Below the pieces are notes generated by a model. It was not told where the DNA came from. It saw only the letters and a list, made by a program, of their open reading frames with translations, and did not search any database. The position numbers and the translations under genes are program-made. 64,000 nucleotides of DNA from Janthinobacterium sp. BJB426 (GTDB taxonomy: Bacteria > Pseudomonadota > Gammaproteobacteria > Burkholderiales > Burkholderiaceae_D), in the NCBI RefSeq assembly GCF_002735705.1, contig NZ_PDZL01000015.1, forward strand, positions 84,089 through 148,088. The letters are read 5' to 3'. Positions 27,474 to 36,752 of this stretch are shown here, one piece after another. Within the stretch, counting starts at the first letter, position 1. Each line of letters begins with the position of its first letter.

Positions 27474-28877
27474 GTGAAGCATAAAGTAAACAATATCCAC
27501 TTTGTCGGCATTGGCGGCAGCGGCATGAGCGGCATCGCCGAAGTGCTGGTCAACCTGGGCTACAAGGTGTCGGGTTCCGACCTGGGCAGCAATGCGGCGA
27601 CGCAGCGCCTGGCGAGCCTGGGCGCGACCGTCATGCTCGGTCACGCGGCCGAGAACATCGGCGACGCCGATGCGGTGGTGACGTCGGGCGCCGTCCCGCA
27701 AGACAACCCGGAAGTGGCGGCCGCGCGTGCGCGCAAGATCCCGCTGGTGCCGCGCGCCGTGATGCTGGGCGAGTTGATGCGTTTGAAGCGCGGCATCGCC
27801 ATCGCCGGCACGCACGGCAAGACGACGACCACCAGCCTGGTGGCATCGGTGCTGGCGCAGGGCGGTCTCGATCCGACTTTCGTCATCGGCGGCCGTTTGA
27901 CCAGCGCCGGCGCGAACGCCAAGCTGGGCTCGGGCGACTACCTGGTGGCCGAAGCCGATGAATCGGACGCCTCGTTCCTGAACCTGACGCCGATGATCGA
28001 AGTGATCACGAATATCGACGCCGATCACATGGACACCTACGAGCACGATTTTGAAAAGCTCAAGCAGGCCTTCGTGCAGTTCACGCACCGCTTGCCCTTC
28101 TATGGCCGCGCCATGCTGTGCATCGACGATCCGCACGTGCGCGCCATCATCCCGTCCGTGACCAAACCGGTCACCACCTATGGTTTCGCGGAAGACGCGC
28201 AAGTGCGCGCCGTCAATGCGCGTGCCGTGGGCCTGGAAATGCATTTCACCGTGCTGCAGGAAGGCTATCCGGATCTCGACGTGGTGCTGAACCAGCCTGG
28301 CATGCACAATGTGCAGAATGCCTGCTCGGCGATCGCCATCGCGCGCGAAATCGGCATCGCCGACAGCGCTACGCAGCAGGGCCTGGCCGAGTTCTCCGGC
28401 GTGGGCCGCCGCTTTACGCGCTATGGCGACGTGACGCTGCCGAATGGCGGCAGCTTCGCGCTGGTCGACGATTTCGGCCACCACCCGGTGGAAACGGAAG
28501 TGACCCTGGCCGCCGCGCGCGCCGCCTATCCGGGCCGCCGCCTGGTGCTCGCGTTCCAGCCGCACCGCTACAGCCGCACGCGCGACCTGTTCGAAGATTT
28601 CGTCAAGGTGCTCGGTGCGCCCGACGTGCTGCTGCTGTCCGAAGTGTATGCGGCGGGCGAAGCGCCTATCGTCGCCGCCGACGGCCGCGCTCTGGCGCAT
28701 GCGCTGCGCGCGCGCGGCAAGATCGAACCGATTTTCGTCGAGTCCATGACGGACATGGCCGACACCATCATGAGCGTGGCGCGCGACGGCGACGTCGTGC
28801 TGACCATGGGCGCGGGCTCGATCAGCGGCATCCCGCAACAACTGACAACGTATCAATCTCACACTGTAAAGGCCTGA
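27474..28877 (+). CDS. murC: MurC, UDP-N-acetylmuramate:L-alanine ligase
   Basis: MurC adds L-Ala to UDP-MurNAc, the first amino acid of the stem peptide. The 467-residue protein starts [20 protein letters not shown] from GTG 27474, where the Rossmann-like fold begins, with GAGG before it. The ATP loop is [11 protein letters not shown] (near 107), followed by [12 protein letters not shown], the [10 protein letters not shown] block and [13 protein letters not shown] (near 360). An ATG at 27426 would extend it into murG and is less likely. Confidence 0.95.
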   Translation: MKHKVNNIHFVGIGGSGMSGIAEVLVNLGYKVSGSDLGSNAATQRLASLGATVMLGHAAENIGDADAVVTSGAVPQDNPEVAAARARKIPLVPRAVMLGELMRLKRGIAIAGTHGKTTTTSLVASVLAQGGLDPTFVIGGRLTSAGANAKLGSGDYLVAEADESDASFLNLTPMIEVITNIDADHMDTYEHDFEKLKQAFVQFTHRLPFYGRAMLCIDDPHVRAIIPSVTKPVTTYGFAEDAQVRAVNARAVGLEMHFTVLQEGYPDLDVVLNQPGMHNVQNACSAIAIAREIGIADSATQQGLAEFSGVGRRFTRYGDVTLPNGGSFALVDDFGHHPVETEVTLAAARAAYPGRRLVLAFQPHRYSRTRDLFEDFVKVLGAPDVLLLSEVYAAGEAPIVAADGRALAHALRARGKIEPIFVESMTDMADTIMSVARDGDVVLTMGAGSISGIPQQLTTYQSHTVKA

Positions 28878-28878
28878 C

Positions 28879-29847
28879 GTGAACCAAGCTTCAGCTATCG
28901 ACGTTAAACAATTGGGCAAAGTCGGCGTCCTGTTCGGCGGCCGTTCGGCCGAGCGCGAAGTGTCGCTGATGTCCGGCGCGGGCGTGCTGGCCGCTCTGAA
29001 AAGCCATGGCGTGGATGCGCATGGCTTCGATACGGGCGAACGCAGCCTGGCCGAACTGGCCGCTGAGCAATTCGACCGCGTCTTCATCGCGCTGCACGGC
29101 CGTTTCGGCGAAGACGGCAGCCTGCAAGGCGCGCTGGAACAGCTGGGCATCCCGTACACGGGCAGCGGCGTGATGGCGTGCTCGGTGGGCATGGACAAGG
29201 TCTACACCAAGATGATCTGGCTGATGCACCAGCTGCCGACGCCAAAGTACGCGGTGCTGGACGATAGCTCCGACCTGGCCAAGGTCGCCGCGGAACTGGG
29301 CTTGCCGCTGATCGTCAAACCGCCGCATGAAGGCTCGAGCATCGGCATCACCACCGTCAACGAAGCGTCGGCCTTCCAGGCGGCCTACGACATCGCCGCC
29401 GGTCTCGATGATTCGGTGCTGGCTGAGGAATTCATCAAGGGCCGCGAATTCACCGTCGCTATCCTGGGCAAGGGGGCCACGGCGCGCGCGTTGCCGCCGA
29501 TCGAAATCGTCGCCCCGCAAGGCAATTACGATTACCAGAACAAGTACTTCACGGACGATACGCAGTATTTCTGCCCGCCGCAGCTGGACTCGGCGATCGT
29601 GGCCGAGATGGAACGCATCGCGCTGGCCGCCTACCGCGCCCTCGGCTGCGAAGGCTGGGGACGGGTCGATGTGCTGATGCGCACGGCCGACAGCGCGCTG
29701 TTCCTGCTGGAGGTGAATACCTCGCCCGGCATGACGGGTCACTCGCTCGTGCCGATGGCGGCGCGTGCGGAAGGCACCAGCTATGAAGACCTGTGCCTGG
29801 AAATCGTCGCCGGCGCAAGCTTGAAAATGCACAAGGGACAGCGCTGA
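28879..29847 (+). CDS. ddl: D-alanine:D-alanine ligase
   Basis: Ddl makes the D-Ala-D-Ala dipeptide used by MurF. The 322-residue ATP-grasp enzyme shows [20 protein letters not shown] (near 14), [24 protein letters not shown] (near 150), the omega-loop region and [24 protein letters not shown] in parts with the metal-binding Glu/Asn. The Tyr ([10 protein letters not shown]) near 216 fits the dipeptide ligase. GTG start at 28879, directly after murC; ftsQ follows one base later. Confidence 0.95.
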   Translation: MNQASAIDVKQLGKVGVLFGGRSAEREVSLMSGAGVLAALKSHGVDAHGFDTGERSLAELAAEQFDRVFIALHGRFGEDGSLQGALEQLGIPYTGSGVMACSVGMDKVYTKMIWLMHQLPTPKYAVLDDSSDLAKVAAELGLPLIVKPPHEGSSIGITTVNEASAFQAAYDIAAGLDDSVLAEEFIKGREFTVAILGKGATARALPPIEIVAPQGNYDYQNKYFTDDTQYFCPPQLDSAIVAEMERIALAAYRALGCEGWGRVDVLMRTADSALFLLEVNTSPGMTGHSLVPMAARAEGTSYEDLCLEIVAGASLKMHKGQR

Positions 29848-29848
29848 T

Positions 29849-30661
29849 ATGTGGCATGACGCTAAAAGCCTCAATACGACTGCCAACGGCTTGCTGGCCG
29901 CGGTTCTGGTCGTGTGCGTGGCCGCCGGCGTCTGGTGGGTGTCGCAGCGTCCCATGTTCGACCTGCGCACGATCAAGGTGGAAAGCGCGGACGACAAGGG
30001 CCTGCGCCACGTGAATTACCTGACCCTGCGTAGCGGCACCCTGGGCCGCATCAAGGGCAATTTCTTCACGACCAACCTGGAAAGCGTGCGCGGCGTGTTT
30101 GAATCGGTGCCGTGGGTGCGCCGCGCCAGCGTGCGGCGCGAGTGGCCGAACCAGCTGATCGTGGCGCTGGAAGAGCACGAGGCGCTGGGCACCTGGGGCG
30201 AGGATGGACGCCTGTTATCGGTCAAGGGCGACGTGTTTACGGCGAATGTGGCCGAAGCCGAAGACGACCATGAATTGCCTGCGTTTGCCGGCCCCGATGG
30301 CAGCGAAAAGGAAGTACTGGCTACCTACGTGCAGCTGGCAAAGTGGTTTGCGCCGCTGAAGATGGTGCCGGAAACCCTGTCGCTGTCGAGCCGCTATGCG
30401 TGGACCGTAAAGCTGGATAACGGCATGAGCGTGGCGCTGGGACGCGAGCAGAATCATACGACCCTGAAGGCGCGGGTCGACCGGCTGGTGGGCATTTACC
30501 CGCAGCTGGCGAGCCGGCTGGAAAATATCGACACGATCGATATGCGTTACCAGAATGGCCTGGCGCTCAGTTCCGCCGGCCTGGTGATACCGGCCGAAGG
30601 CAAGGATGGAAAGCCAGTCATGAAGAAGAAAAACAGCAGTCCGATTAAAAAACCGACTTAA
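29849..30661 (+). CDS. ftsQ: FtsQ, division protein (DivIB)
   Basis: The 270-residue bitopic protein has a short cytoplasmic start, one transmembrane helix (LLAAVLVVCVAAGVWWV, near 15-32), then a POTRA domain (MFDLRTIKVES to about 110, including VPWVRRASVRREWPNQLIV) and the FtsQ beta domain. It recruits FtsL/FtsB to the septum. The C-terminal tail is lysine-rich (MKKKNSSPIKKPT). Confidence 0.93.
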   Translation: MWHDAKSLNTTANGLLAAVLVVCVAAGVWWVSQRPMFDLRTIKVESADDKGLRHVNYLTLRSGTLGRIKGNFFTTNLESVRGVFESVPWVRRASVRREWPNQLIVALEEHEALGTWGEDGRLLSVKGDVFTANVAEAEDDHELPAFAGPDGSEKEVLATYVQLAKWFAPLKMVPETLSLSSRYAWTVKLDNGMSVALGREQNHTTLKARVDRLVGIYPQLASRLENIDTIDMRYQNGLALSSAGLVIPAEGKDGKPVMKKKNSSPIKKPT

Positions 30662-30695
30662 CTTAATAATTTAGCCCATACATTAGGCGACAGAA

Positions 30696-31928
30696 ATGAC
30701 AAAAGACGCGAAAAACCTGATCGTCGGCCTCGACATCGGCACCTCGAAAGTGGTGGCGGTGGTAGCCGAAGTGATGTCCGACGGGCGCCACGAAGTGATC
30801 GGGCTGGGCCAGCACGAATCGAAGGGCCTGAAAAAAGGCGTGGTGGTCAATATCGAGGCCACGGTGGAGTCCATCCAGCGCGCGCTGGAAGAGGCCGAGC
30901 TGATGGCTGATTGCAAGATCCGCAATGTGTACGCGGGCATTGCGGGCAGCCATATCCGCAGCTTCAATTCCAGCGGCATGGTAGCCATCAAGGACAAGGA
31001 AGTGACGGCGACCGACGTGGCGCGCGTCATCGAGACGGCAAAAGCGGTTAACATTCCGACCGATCAGCAATTGCTGCACACGGTGCCGCAAGAGTTCATC
31101 GTCGACAGCCAGGAAGATGTGCGCGAGCCTATCGGCATGAGCGGCATCCGCCTGGAGGTGAAGGTGCATATCGTCACCGGCGCCGTGTCGGCGGTGCAGA
31201 ACATCGTCAAGTGCGTGCGCCGCTGCGGCCTGGAAGTGTCGGACCTGATCCTGCAGCCGATGGCGTCCGCCGATGCGGTGCTCACGCCCGACGAGAAGGA
31301 ACTGGGCGTGGTACTGATCGACATCGGCGGCGGCACGACCGATGTGGCGGTATTCTCCGATGGCGCGATCCGCCATACGGCAGTCATCCCCATCGCCGGC
31401 GACCAGATCACCAACGACATCGCCATGGCCTTGCGCACCCCGACCGCGGAAGCGGAAGAAATCAAGATCCGCTATGGCGTGGCCAAGCAGGTCCTGGCCG
31501 ATCCCGGCGAATCGCTGGAAGTGCCCGGCCTGGGCGACCGCGGCCCGCGCAACCTGTCGCGCCAGGCGCTGGCGGCAGTGATCGAGCCGCGCGTCGAGGA
31601 GCTGTTCGCCATGGTGCACCAGGTGGTGCGCGAATCCGGCTACGAAGGCGTGCTGTCGTCGGGCATCGTGCTCACGGGCGGCACCTCCATCATGCCCGGC
31701 ATGGTGGAAATGGCGGAAGACATTTTCCTGAAACCGGCGCGCCTTGGCACGCCCGAGTATCGGGGCCAGCTGGCCGACGTGGTGCGCAGTCCGCGCTATG
31801 CCACGGTATTGGGCCTGCTGCTGGAAGCGAAGAAGCAATACCTGCGCGGCCACATCGTGACGCGTCAGGACGGCTCGGTGAAGGCAGTCTGGCAGCGCAT
31901 GAAGGAATGGTTTTTAGGGAATTTTTAA
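30696..31928 (+). CDS. ftsA: FtsA, actin-like division protein
   Basis: FtsA tethers FtsZ to the membrane and activates the septal synthases. The 410-residue protein has actin-fold motifs LIVGLDIGTSKVVAVV (near 8), IDIGGGTTDVAVFSDG (near 208), GIVLTGGTSIMPG (near 325), and a C-terminal amphipathic helix VWQRMKEWFLGNF acting as the membrane-targeting sequence. It follows ftsQ by 34 bases; 154 bases separate it from ftsZ. Confidence 0.97.
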   Translation: MTKDAKNLIVGLDIGTSKVVAVVAEVMSDGRHEVIGLGQHESKGLKKGVVVNIEATVESIQRALEEAELMADCKIRNVYAGIAGSHIRSFNSSGMVAIKDKEVTATDVARVIETAKAVNIPTDQQLLHTVPQEFIVDSQEDVREPIGMSGIRLEVKVHIVTGAVSAVQNIVKCVRRCGLEVSDLILQPMASADAVLTPDEKELGVVLIDIGGGTTDVAVFSDGAIRHTAVIPIAGDQITNDIAMALRTPTAEAEEIKIRYGVAKQVLADPGESLEVPGLGDRGPRNLSRQALAAVIEPRVEELFAMVHQVVRESGYEGVLSSGIVLTGGTSIMPGMVEMAEDIFLKPARLGTPEYRGQLADVVRSPRYATVLGLLLEAKKQYLRGHIVTRQDGSVKAVWQRMKEWFLGNF

Positions 31929-32082
31929 GGGCATGATTTGCGCCCGGCAGTACAGGTTTTTTGGCAGCATCGCAGGTACACACACATAACTTTATTTTAT
32001 ATTTAACCGCAGTTTTCAATCTCCAGTTCTCCTACCAATATGAGGCCTGGCGCTTGGAAACCGCATCTGATAGGAGCACATC

Positions 32083-33291
32083 ATGGAGTTCGATATGGTC
32101 GATAACACAGCTTTAGGTACCGTCATCAAGGTCGTCGGCGTCGGCGGTGCGGGTGGCAATGCAGTCCAACACATGATCAACAAAGGCATGTCGGGTGTGG
32201 AGTTCATTGCCGCCAACACCGACGCACAGGCCCTGTCGACATCGAAGGCCCACAACATCATCCAGATCGGCGATACCGGTCTGGGCGCCGGCATGAAGCC
32301 TGCCGTCGGCCGCCAGCTGGCCGAAGAATCGCGCGCACGCATCGCCGATTCGCTGCGCGGCGCGCACATGGTCTTCATCGCCGCCGGCATGGGCGGCGGC
32401 ACGGGCACGGGCGCCGCTCCCATCGTGGCCGAAGTGGCCAAGGAACTGGGCGCGCTGACGGTGGCCGTGGTATCGAAACCGTTCTCGTACGAAGGCCAGA
32501 AGTGCATGGACATCGCCGACGAAGGCCTGGAGCAGCTGTCCCTGCACGTCGATTCGCTGATCATCATCCTCAATGAAAAACTGGAAGAGATCTACGAAGA
32601 CGAAAGCATGCTGGAATGGATGCAGCACGCCGATGATGTGCTCAACAACGCGGTGGCCGGCATTGCCGAGATCATCAACGTGCCTGGCCATATCAACGTC
32701 GACTTCAACGACGTGAAAACCATCATGGGCGAGCAGGGCAAGGCCATGATGGGCACGGCGACGGCGTCCGGCGTCGACCGCGCGCGCATCGCCGCCGAAC
32801 AGGCTGTCGCTTCGCCGCTGCTGGACGGTATCGATCTGTCCGGCGCGCGCGGCGTGCTGGTCAACGTCACGGCCAGCCGTGGCTTGAAAGGTAAAGAGAT
32901 CAAGGAAGTCATGGCTGCCGTGCGCGCGTTTGCCGCGCCGGACGCGTCGATCGCGCAAGGTATCGCCTACGACGACGCCATGGGCGACGACATCCGCGTG
33001 ACCGTGGTGGCGACGGGCTTGGGCCGTGCGAAGAAAAACATCCAGCTGGTACCGCAGCAAGTGCTGCGCACCGGTACCCACAACAGCCCGTTGACCCCAT
33101 CGGCTGCCATGGGTAGCGCGCAGGCGGCGACGACGACGGTTGGCGTGGCCACGCCGGCAGCCGGTTTCGACGGCATGAAGGCGCCGGCAGTATGGCGCCG
33201 CGAATCGGCTTCCGAGCAAGTGCGCGCGATGGAAAAGAATGGCATGGAGACGTACGACATTCCAGCCTTCCTGCGCAAGCAAGCCGACTAA
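32083..33291 (+). CDS. ftsZ: FtsZ, tubulin-like division GTPase
   Basis: FtsZ polymerises into the Z ring. The 402-residue protein has the GTP-binding GGAGGNAVQHMI (near 20), the tubulin signature GMGGGTGTGAAP (near 103), the T7 loop region NVDFNDVKTIM (near 205), a variable Ala/Thr-rich linker (about 325-380) and the conserved C-terminal peptide YDIPAFLRKQAD that binds FtsA and ZapD. TAGGAG lies upstream of the ATG. The 154-base gap before it is AT-rich (TTTATTTTATATTTAAC) and probably holds an ftsZ-specific promoter. Confidence 0.98.
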   Translation: MEFDMVDNTALGTVIKVVGVGGAGGNAVQHMINKGMSGVEFIAANTDAQALSTSKAHNIIQIGDTGLGAGMKPAVGRQLAEESRARIADSLRGAHMVFIAAGMGGGTGTGAAPIVAEVAKELGALTVAVVSKPFSYEGQKCMDIADEGLEQLSLHVDSLIIILNEKLEEIYEDESMLEWMQHADDVLNNAVAGIAEIINVPGHINVDFNDVKTIMGEQGKAMMGTATASGVDRARIAAEQAVASPLLDGIDLSGARGVLVNVTASRGLKGKEIKEVMAAVRAFAAPDASIAQGIAYDDAMGDDIRVTVVATGLGRAKKNIQLVPQQVLRTGTHNSPLTPSAAMGSAQAATTTVGVATPAAGFDGMKAPAVWRRESASEQVRAMEKNGMETYDIPAFLRKQAD

Positions 33292-33315
33292 GGTGATCCG
33301 ATGTCAGTAAAGATG

Positions 33316-33344
33316 ACGGCGGCCTGAGGGTCGCCGTTTTTTTT
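33316..33344 (+). terminator. Intrinsic terminator after ftsZ
   Basis: ACGGCG (33316-33321) pairs with CGCCGT (33332-33337), followed by eight Ts. This closes the dcw cluster right after ftsZ. Confidence 0.85.
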
Positions 33345-33474
33345 GCCGGCTTTTGACTTTTGACTTTGCCTTTCCGGCCATTTTCTGCACAAATACGGCA
33401 AGTCAGGCATACTATCGCGCAGTGTCGGCATCATGCCGGCAGCATCCTCAACCGACAGTACACAAGGAGTCAAC

Positions 33475-33981
33475 ATGACCATCAAGATCGGCGACACCCT
33501 GCCAGAAGGCACCCTGGCCGAATTCATCGAAAGCGAAACCGAAGGTTGCGCACTGGGCCCGAACACGTTCAACGTGCAAGATCTGGTCAAGGGCAAGAAG
33601 ATCGCCATCTTCGGCCTGCCAGGCGCCTACACCCCGACCTGCTCCGCACAGCACGTGCCAGGCTACGTGCAGCACGCTGCCGACCTGAAAGCCAAAGGCG
33701 TCGATGAAATCTGGTGCATCTCCGTCAACGACGCGTTCGTGATGGGCGCCTGGGGCCGCGATCAGAAAGCCACCGGCATCGTGCGCATGATGGCTGACGG
33801 TAATGCCGCCTACAGCAAGGCACTGGGCCTGGACGCCGATTTTTCCAAGCACGGCATGGGTACGCGCTCGCAGCGTTACTCGCTGCTGGTCGACAATGGC
33901 GTCGTGACGCAATTGAACATCGAGCAAGGCGGCAAGTTTGAAGTGTCGAATGCGGAAACCTTGCTGGGCCAGCTGGCTTAA
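33475..33981 (+). CDS. Peroxiredoxin, Prx5 (AhpE/PMP20-like) family
   Basis: The 168-residue thiol peroxidase contains the catalytic-Cys motif PGAYTPTCSAQHVPGY (near 45-60), with the downstream VNDAFVMGAWG typical of Prx5. It reduces hydrogen peroxide and alkyl hydroperoxides. A strong AAGGAG ribosome site precedes ATG 33475, and the codon choice suggests high expression. It is monocistronic between the ftsZ terminator and its own. Confidence 0.93.
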   Translation: MTIKIGDTLPEGTLAEFIESETEGCALGPNTFNVQDLVKGKKIAIFGLPGAYTPTCSAQHVPGYVQHAADLKAKGVDEIWCISVNDAFVMGAWGRDQKATGIVRMMADGNAAYSKALGLDADFSKHGMGTRSQRYSLLVDNGVVTQLNIEQGGKFEVSNAETLLGQLA

Positions 33982-33999
33982 GAGCTTTTTGCTTGCATG

Positions 34000-34028
34000 A
34001 AAACGGCGCCATCGGCGCCGTTTTTTTT
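34000..34028. terminator. Bidirectional intrinsic terminator
   Basis: AAAACGGCGCC (34000-34010) and GGCGCCGTTTT (34014-34024) form an 11-bp stem with the loop ATC and a T-run beyond. It serves the peroxiredoxin gene on the plus strand and, with four Ts on the other side, the convergent methyltransferase gene. Confidence 0.88.
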
Positions 34029-34794
34029 ATTGCACCTGCGGTTTCGTCGCCTCGAACATGGCCGCATCGATGCTGAACGAATAATCGTCCTGCAACGCAA
34101 AATACTGGCGCGCTTCCTCGGGTGCGCCATCGAACAGGTTGCGGATGGCCGCCACGCGCTCGTTCGGCGTGCGCATGCGCGCCACCCACTCGTCGAACTG
34201 CATCGTCAGTTTCCACACGCTGCGCAAGCTGTGCGTGAATCCCGAATTATTGAATTTGGCGCCCCATTCGCAGGTGCGGTAGTCGCGCACGTGGGACGCG
34301 TCGCGCAGCATTTCCACCGCCTGCAAGGTGCTGTCGTACAGGGCCGTTTTCGGCGCGACGATGTCGACCACCAATAAGGTGCCGTTCGGACGCAGCACGC
34401 GCCACGCTTCGGCCAGCGCTCCCGCCACGTCGTTCCAGTGGTGCGCGGAAAAGCGCGTGACAACCATGTCGAAGCTGGCGTCGGCAAATGGCAGGCGGGC
34501 CACGTCGCCCTGCTGCGTGCTGATGTTGTGCAAGCCGCGCTGCACCTTCGCGTGGTCGACGACGTCGAGCATGGGTTGCGCCAGGTCGTAGGCGACGACG
34601 GATGCTGCCACGGGGGCGACGGCGAAGCTGGCGTGGCCGGCGCCGCAGCCCAGGTCCAGTACCACCGGCTTGCCATGGCGGCGCGCGCATTCCTGCATCA
34701 GCACCAGGTCGGCGCCTTGCGCGTGGACTGCGCTGCTCAGGTAGGCATTCGCCGTCTTGCCAAACTGTTCGGTAACGACATCGTGCTGTTGCAT
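34027..34794 (-). CDS. Class I SAM-dependent methyltransferase (UbiE-like family)
   Basis: The 255-residue protein has SAM motif I VLDLGCGAGHASFAVAP (near 47), then DLAQPMLDVV, the post-motif GDVARLPFADASFDMVVTRF in parts and LLVVDIVAPK. The N-terminal VVTEQFGKTANAYLSSAVHA is typical of small-molecule methyltransferases of the UbiE/COQ5 type. The substrate is unknown. Start: MQQHDVVTEQFG at 34794, after AGGAGAAAA; the upstream extension to 34860 is in the promoter region. It diverges from an XRE regulator that may control it. Confidence 0.85.
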   Translation of the reverse strand: MQQHDVVTEQFGKTANAYLSSAVHAQGADLVLMQECARRHGKPVVLDLGCGAGHASFAVAPVAASVVAYDLAQPMLDVVDHAKVQRGLHNISTQQGDVARLPFADASFDMVVTRFSAHHWNDVAGALAEAWRVLRPNGTLLVVDIVAPKTALYDSTLQAVEMLRDASHVRDYRTCEWGAKFNNSGFTHSLRSVWKLTMQFDEWVARMRTPNERVAAIRNLFDGAPEEARQYFALQDDYSFSIDAAMFEATKPQVQ

Positions 34795-34832
34795 GGTTTT
34801 CTCCTGTTGATGGGTGAGTTCCTGCAGAATAG

Positions 34833-34876
34833 GGATAAAATTATCCTGTAACAAGACCATAACTTATACTGGTATA
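34833..34876. promoter_or_regulatory. Two inverted repeats in the divergent methyltransferase/XRE promoter region
   Basis: GGATAA-AA-TTATCC (34833-34846) and TATAC-TG-GTATA (34865-34876) are perfect inverted repeats about 30 bases apart in the shared upstream region. They are candidate operators for the adjacent XRE-family regulator. Confidence 0.4.
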
Positions 34877-34898
34877 TCTACTACCATGCAGGCATCTC

Positions 34899-35669
34899 AT
34901 GTCGAACAAGCTCGCTGAATTCATCCGCGCCCGGCGCGAAGCCGTCACTCCCGCCATGGCTGGTCTGCCCGGCGGCGGGCGGCGGCGCACGCCGGGCTTG
35001 CGGCGCGAAGAGCTGGCGCAACTGTGCGACGTCAGTCCCACCTGGCTGACGTGGCTGGAGCAGGGGCGGCCCGTGTCGGCGTCGGCCAAGATGCTGGCGC
35101 GCCTGGCGCAGGTGCTGCAGCTGAGCGCAGCCGAGCGTGCCTATCTGTTCGAAGTGGCCGACAAGCATGACCCCAGCCATGGCACAGGCGAGGGTAGTGG
35201 GCCTGCTAGCGCCGAGCTGGCCGCCATCGTCGCCGCCATCGACGCGCCTGCGTACATCCTCGACCGGGAATGGAGTGCCGTGGCGTGGAACGGGGCGGCG
35301 TCCACCTTGTTTACAGGCTGGCTGTGCAGTGACGCGGCTGCGCCGAACCAGTTGCGCTTCATGTTCCTGGACGCGGGCGCACGTGACCTGGTCATCGGCT
35401 GGCCCGAACGGGCGCGGCGCCTGGTGGCGGAGTTCCGCGCCGATATCGGCCGGCAGGCGGACCACGCGCCGCTGGCCGGCCTGATCGCCGAACTGGCCGA
35501 TGCCAGCCTTGAATTTCGCCAATGGTGGGGCGCGCAGCAGGTGCAGGGCCGCGATGGCGGTTTGCGCCAGTTCCGGCATGCGCAGCAGGGCTTGCTGGCA
35601 TTCAACCAGGTGACCTTGCACCTGGCGCGCCAGCATGACTTGAAACTGGTGATGCTGTTGCCTGTGTAG
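34899..35669 (+). CDS. XRE-family regulator with MmyB-like ligand-binding domain
   Basis: The 256-residue protein has an N-terminal HTH_XRE domain (LAEFIRARREAVTP, then RRTPGLRREELAQLCDVSPTWLTWLEQG in parts, residues about 4-60). The C-terminal MmyB-like PAS-type domain begins with IDAPAYILDREWSAVAWNGAA and contains FMFLDAGARDLV. In this family the C-terminal domain binds a fatty-acid-like ligand, and the gene commonly lies divergent to an oxidoreductase or methyltransferase it represses, as here. Confidence 0.88.
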   Translation: MSNKLAEFIRARREAVTPAMAGLPGGGRRRTPGLRREELAQLCDVSPTWLTWLEQGRPVSASAKMLARLAQVLQLSAAERAYLFEVADKHDPSHGTGEGSGPASAELAAIVAAIDAPAYILDREWSAVAWNGAASTLFTGWLCSDAAAPNQLRFMFLDAGARDLVIGWPERARRLVAEFRADIGRQADHAPLAGLIAELADASLEFRQWWGAQQVQGRDGGLRQFRHAQQGLLAFNQVTLHLARQHDLKLVMLLPV

Positions 35670-35677
35670 TTGCTCCT

Positions 35678-35710
35678 TTGAAAATGTAAAACGGCTGCGC
35701 TTGTTATAAT
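35678..35710 (+). promoter_or_regulatory. Extended -10 promoter upstream of the EamA permease gene
   Basis: TGT-TATAAT (35702-35710) is a consensus extended -10 element. TTGAAA (35678-35683) is 21 bases upstream, too far for an ideal -35, but the extended -10 may compensate. Confidence 0.45.
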
Positions 35711-35759
35711 CGGCTTGATGGTGTGGCCTTGCCATGCTGTCCTGGCTCCGGCCGTCGCC

Positions 35760-36677
35760 ATGATGACGGTCCCGCTCTTTCGCCAGGAGTCTGTCCTGTT
35801 ACCCCGCAATCCCAACCTGCGCAGCATCTATGTGATGCTGGTCGCCGTCGCCATGTTTTCCCTGATGGACACGGCCATGAAGCTGCTGTCCGCCCACTAC
35901 CCCGCCATGCAGGTGACGGCATTGCGTGCCTTGTCGTCCTTGCCGCTCGTGTGCCTGTACCTGCTGTATCGCGGCGCTTTCAAGAACCTGCTGAAGGTGC
36001 GCTGGCCGCTGCACGTGCTGCGCGGCGCCCTGGGCGTGATGATGATTACCCTGTTTGCGTATGGCTTGAAGCGCATGTCGCTGGCCGAGGCATATTCGCT
36101 GTTCTTCGTCGCGCCCTTGCTGATTACGGTCCTGTCGGTTTTTATCCTGAAGGAAAGAGTCGACTTGGCGCGCTGGTGCGCCATCGCCGTGGGCTTGCTG
36201 GGCGTGGTGGTGGCGCTGCGCCCCGACGGTTCGGGATTCTTTTCGCTGGCCGGCCTGGCCGTGCTGGGTTCGGCCGCCTGTTATGCCATTTCCGCCGTCA
36301 CGGGCCGCATTTTGAGCCGCACGGATGCCAGCGAAAGCATGGTCTTCTGGCTGATGGTGATGATGGCCCTTGGCGGCGTGGCCCTCTCGGCGCACGAGTG
36401 GGTGAGCATCCGCCGCGAAGACTGGTGGCTGCTGGCGGGCTTGTCACTGAGTGGCTTCCTGGGCCAGTTGGCCATCACGGAGGCATTTCGCCATGGCAAG
36501 GCGTCCAGCGTGGCACCGTTCGAGTACTCGGCCTTGGCCTGGGGCATGGCCCTGGACTGGATGCTGTGGCGCGCCTTGCCCGACGAATACACCCTGATTG
36601 GCGCGGCCATCATCATCGGCAGCGGCATTTACCTCGTGCGCCGTGAAGCCGTGCATGCGGAAAGCGAACATCCTTAA
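35760..36677 (+). CDS. DMT-superfamily permease (EamA domain)
   Basis: The protein, about 305 residues, has ten predicted membrane helices arranged as two EamA repeats: helices begin at SIYVMLVAVAMFSLMDTAMK, and PAMQVTALRALSSLPLV and VAPLLITVLSVFILKERV are typical of the first repeat, SVAPFEYSALAWGMALDW of the second. The substrate cannot be read; family members export amino acids or metabolites. The start is uncertain: ATG 35718 is only 7 bases after the -10, ATG 35760/35763 precedes the first helix by about 25 residues. I give 35760. Confidence 0.82.
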   Translation: MMTVPLFRQESVLLPRNPNLRSIYVMLVAVAMFSLMDTAMKLLSAHYPAMQVTALRALSSLPLVCLYLLYRGAFKNLLKVRWPLHVLRGALGVMMITLFAYGLKRMSLAEAYSLFFVAPLLITVLSVFILKERVDLARWCAIAVGLLGVVVALRPDGSGFFSLAGLAVLGSAACYAISAVTGRILSRTDASESMVFWLMVMMALGGVALSAHEWVSIRREDWWLLAGLSLSGFLGQLAITEAFRHGKASSVAPFEYSALAWGMALDWMLWRALPDEYTLIGAAIIIGSGIYLVRREAVHAESEHP

Positions 36678-36740
36678 TGAGCGGTTGTGGTATTTCTGGC
36701 GTCAGCCATGCCGCGCCGCAACGAAAATCCGGCAAATAGA

Positions 36741-36746
36741 TATAAT
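36741..36746 (+). promoter_or_regulatory. TATAAT element 6 bases before the lpxC start codon
   Basis: A perfect TATAAT hexamer is followed by CGACAG and then the lpxC ATG at 36753. If it is a -10 element, transcription would begin at or next to the A of the start codon, giving a leaderless mRNA. No Shine-Dalgarno sequence or clear -35 is seen. Confidence 0.4.
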
Positions 36747-36752
36747 CGACAG

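Noticed and set aside
27189..29198. A long minus-strand open frame across murG, murC and ddl
   Set aside because: It lies opposite three well-conserved genes and shows only low-complexity shadow composition.
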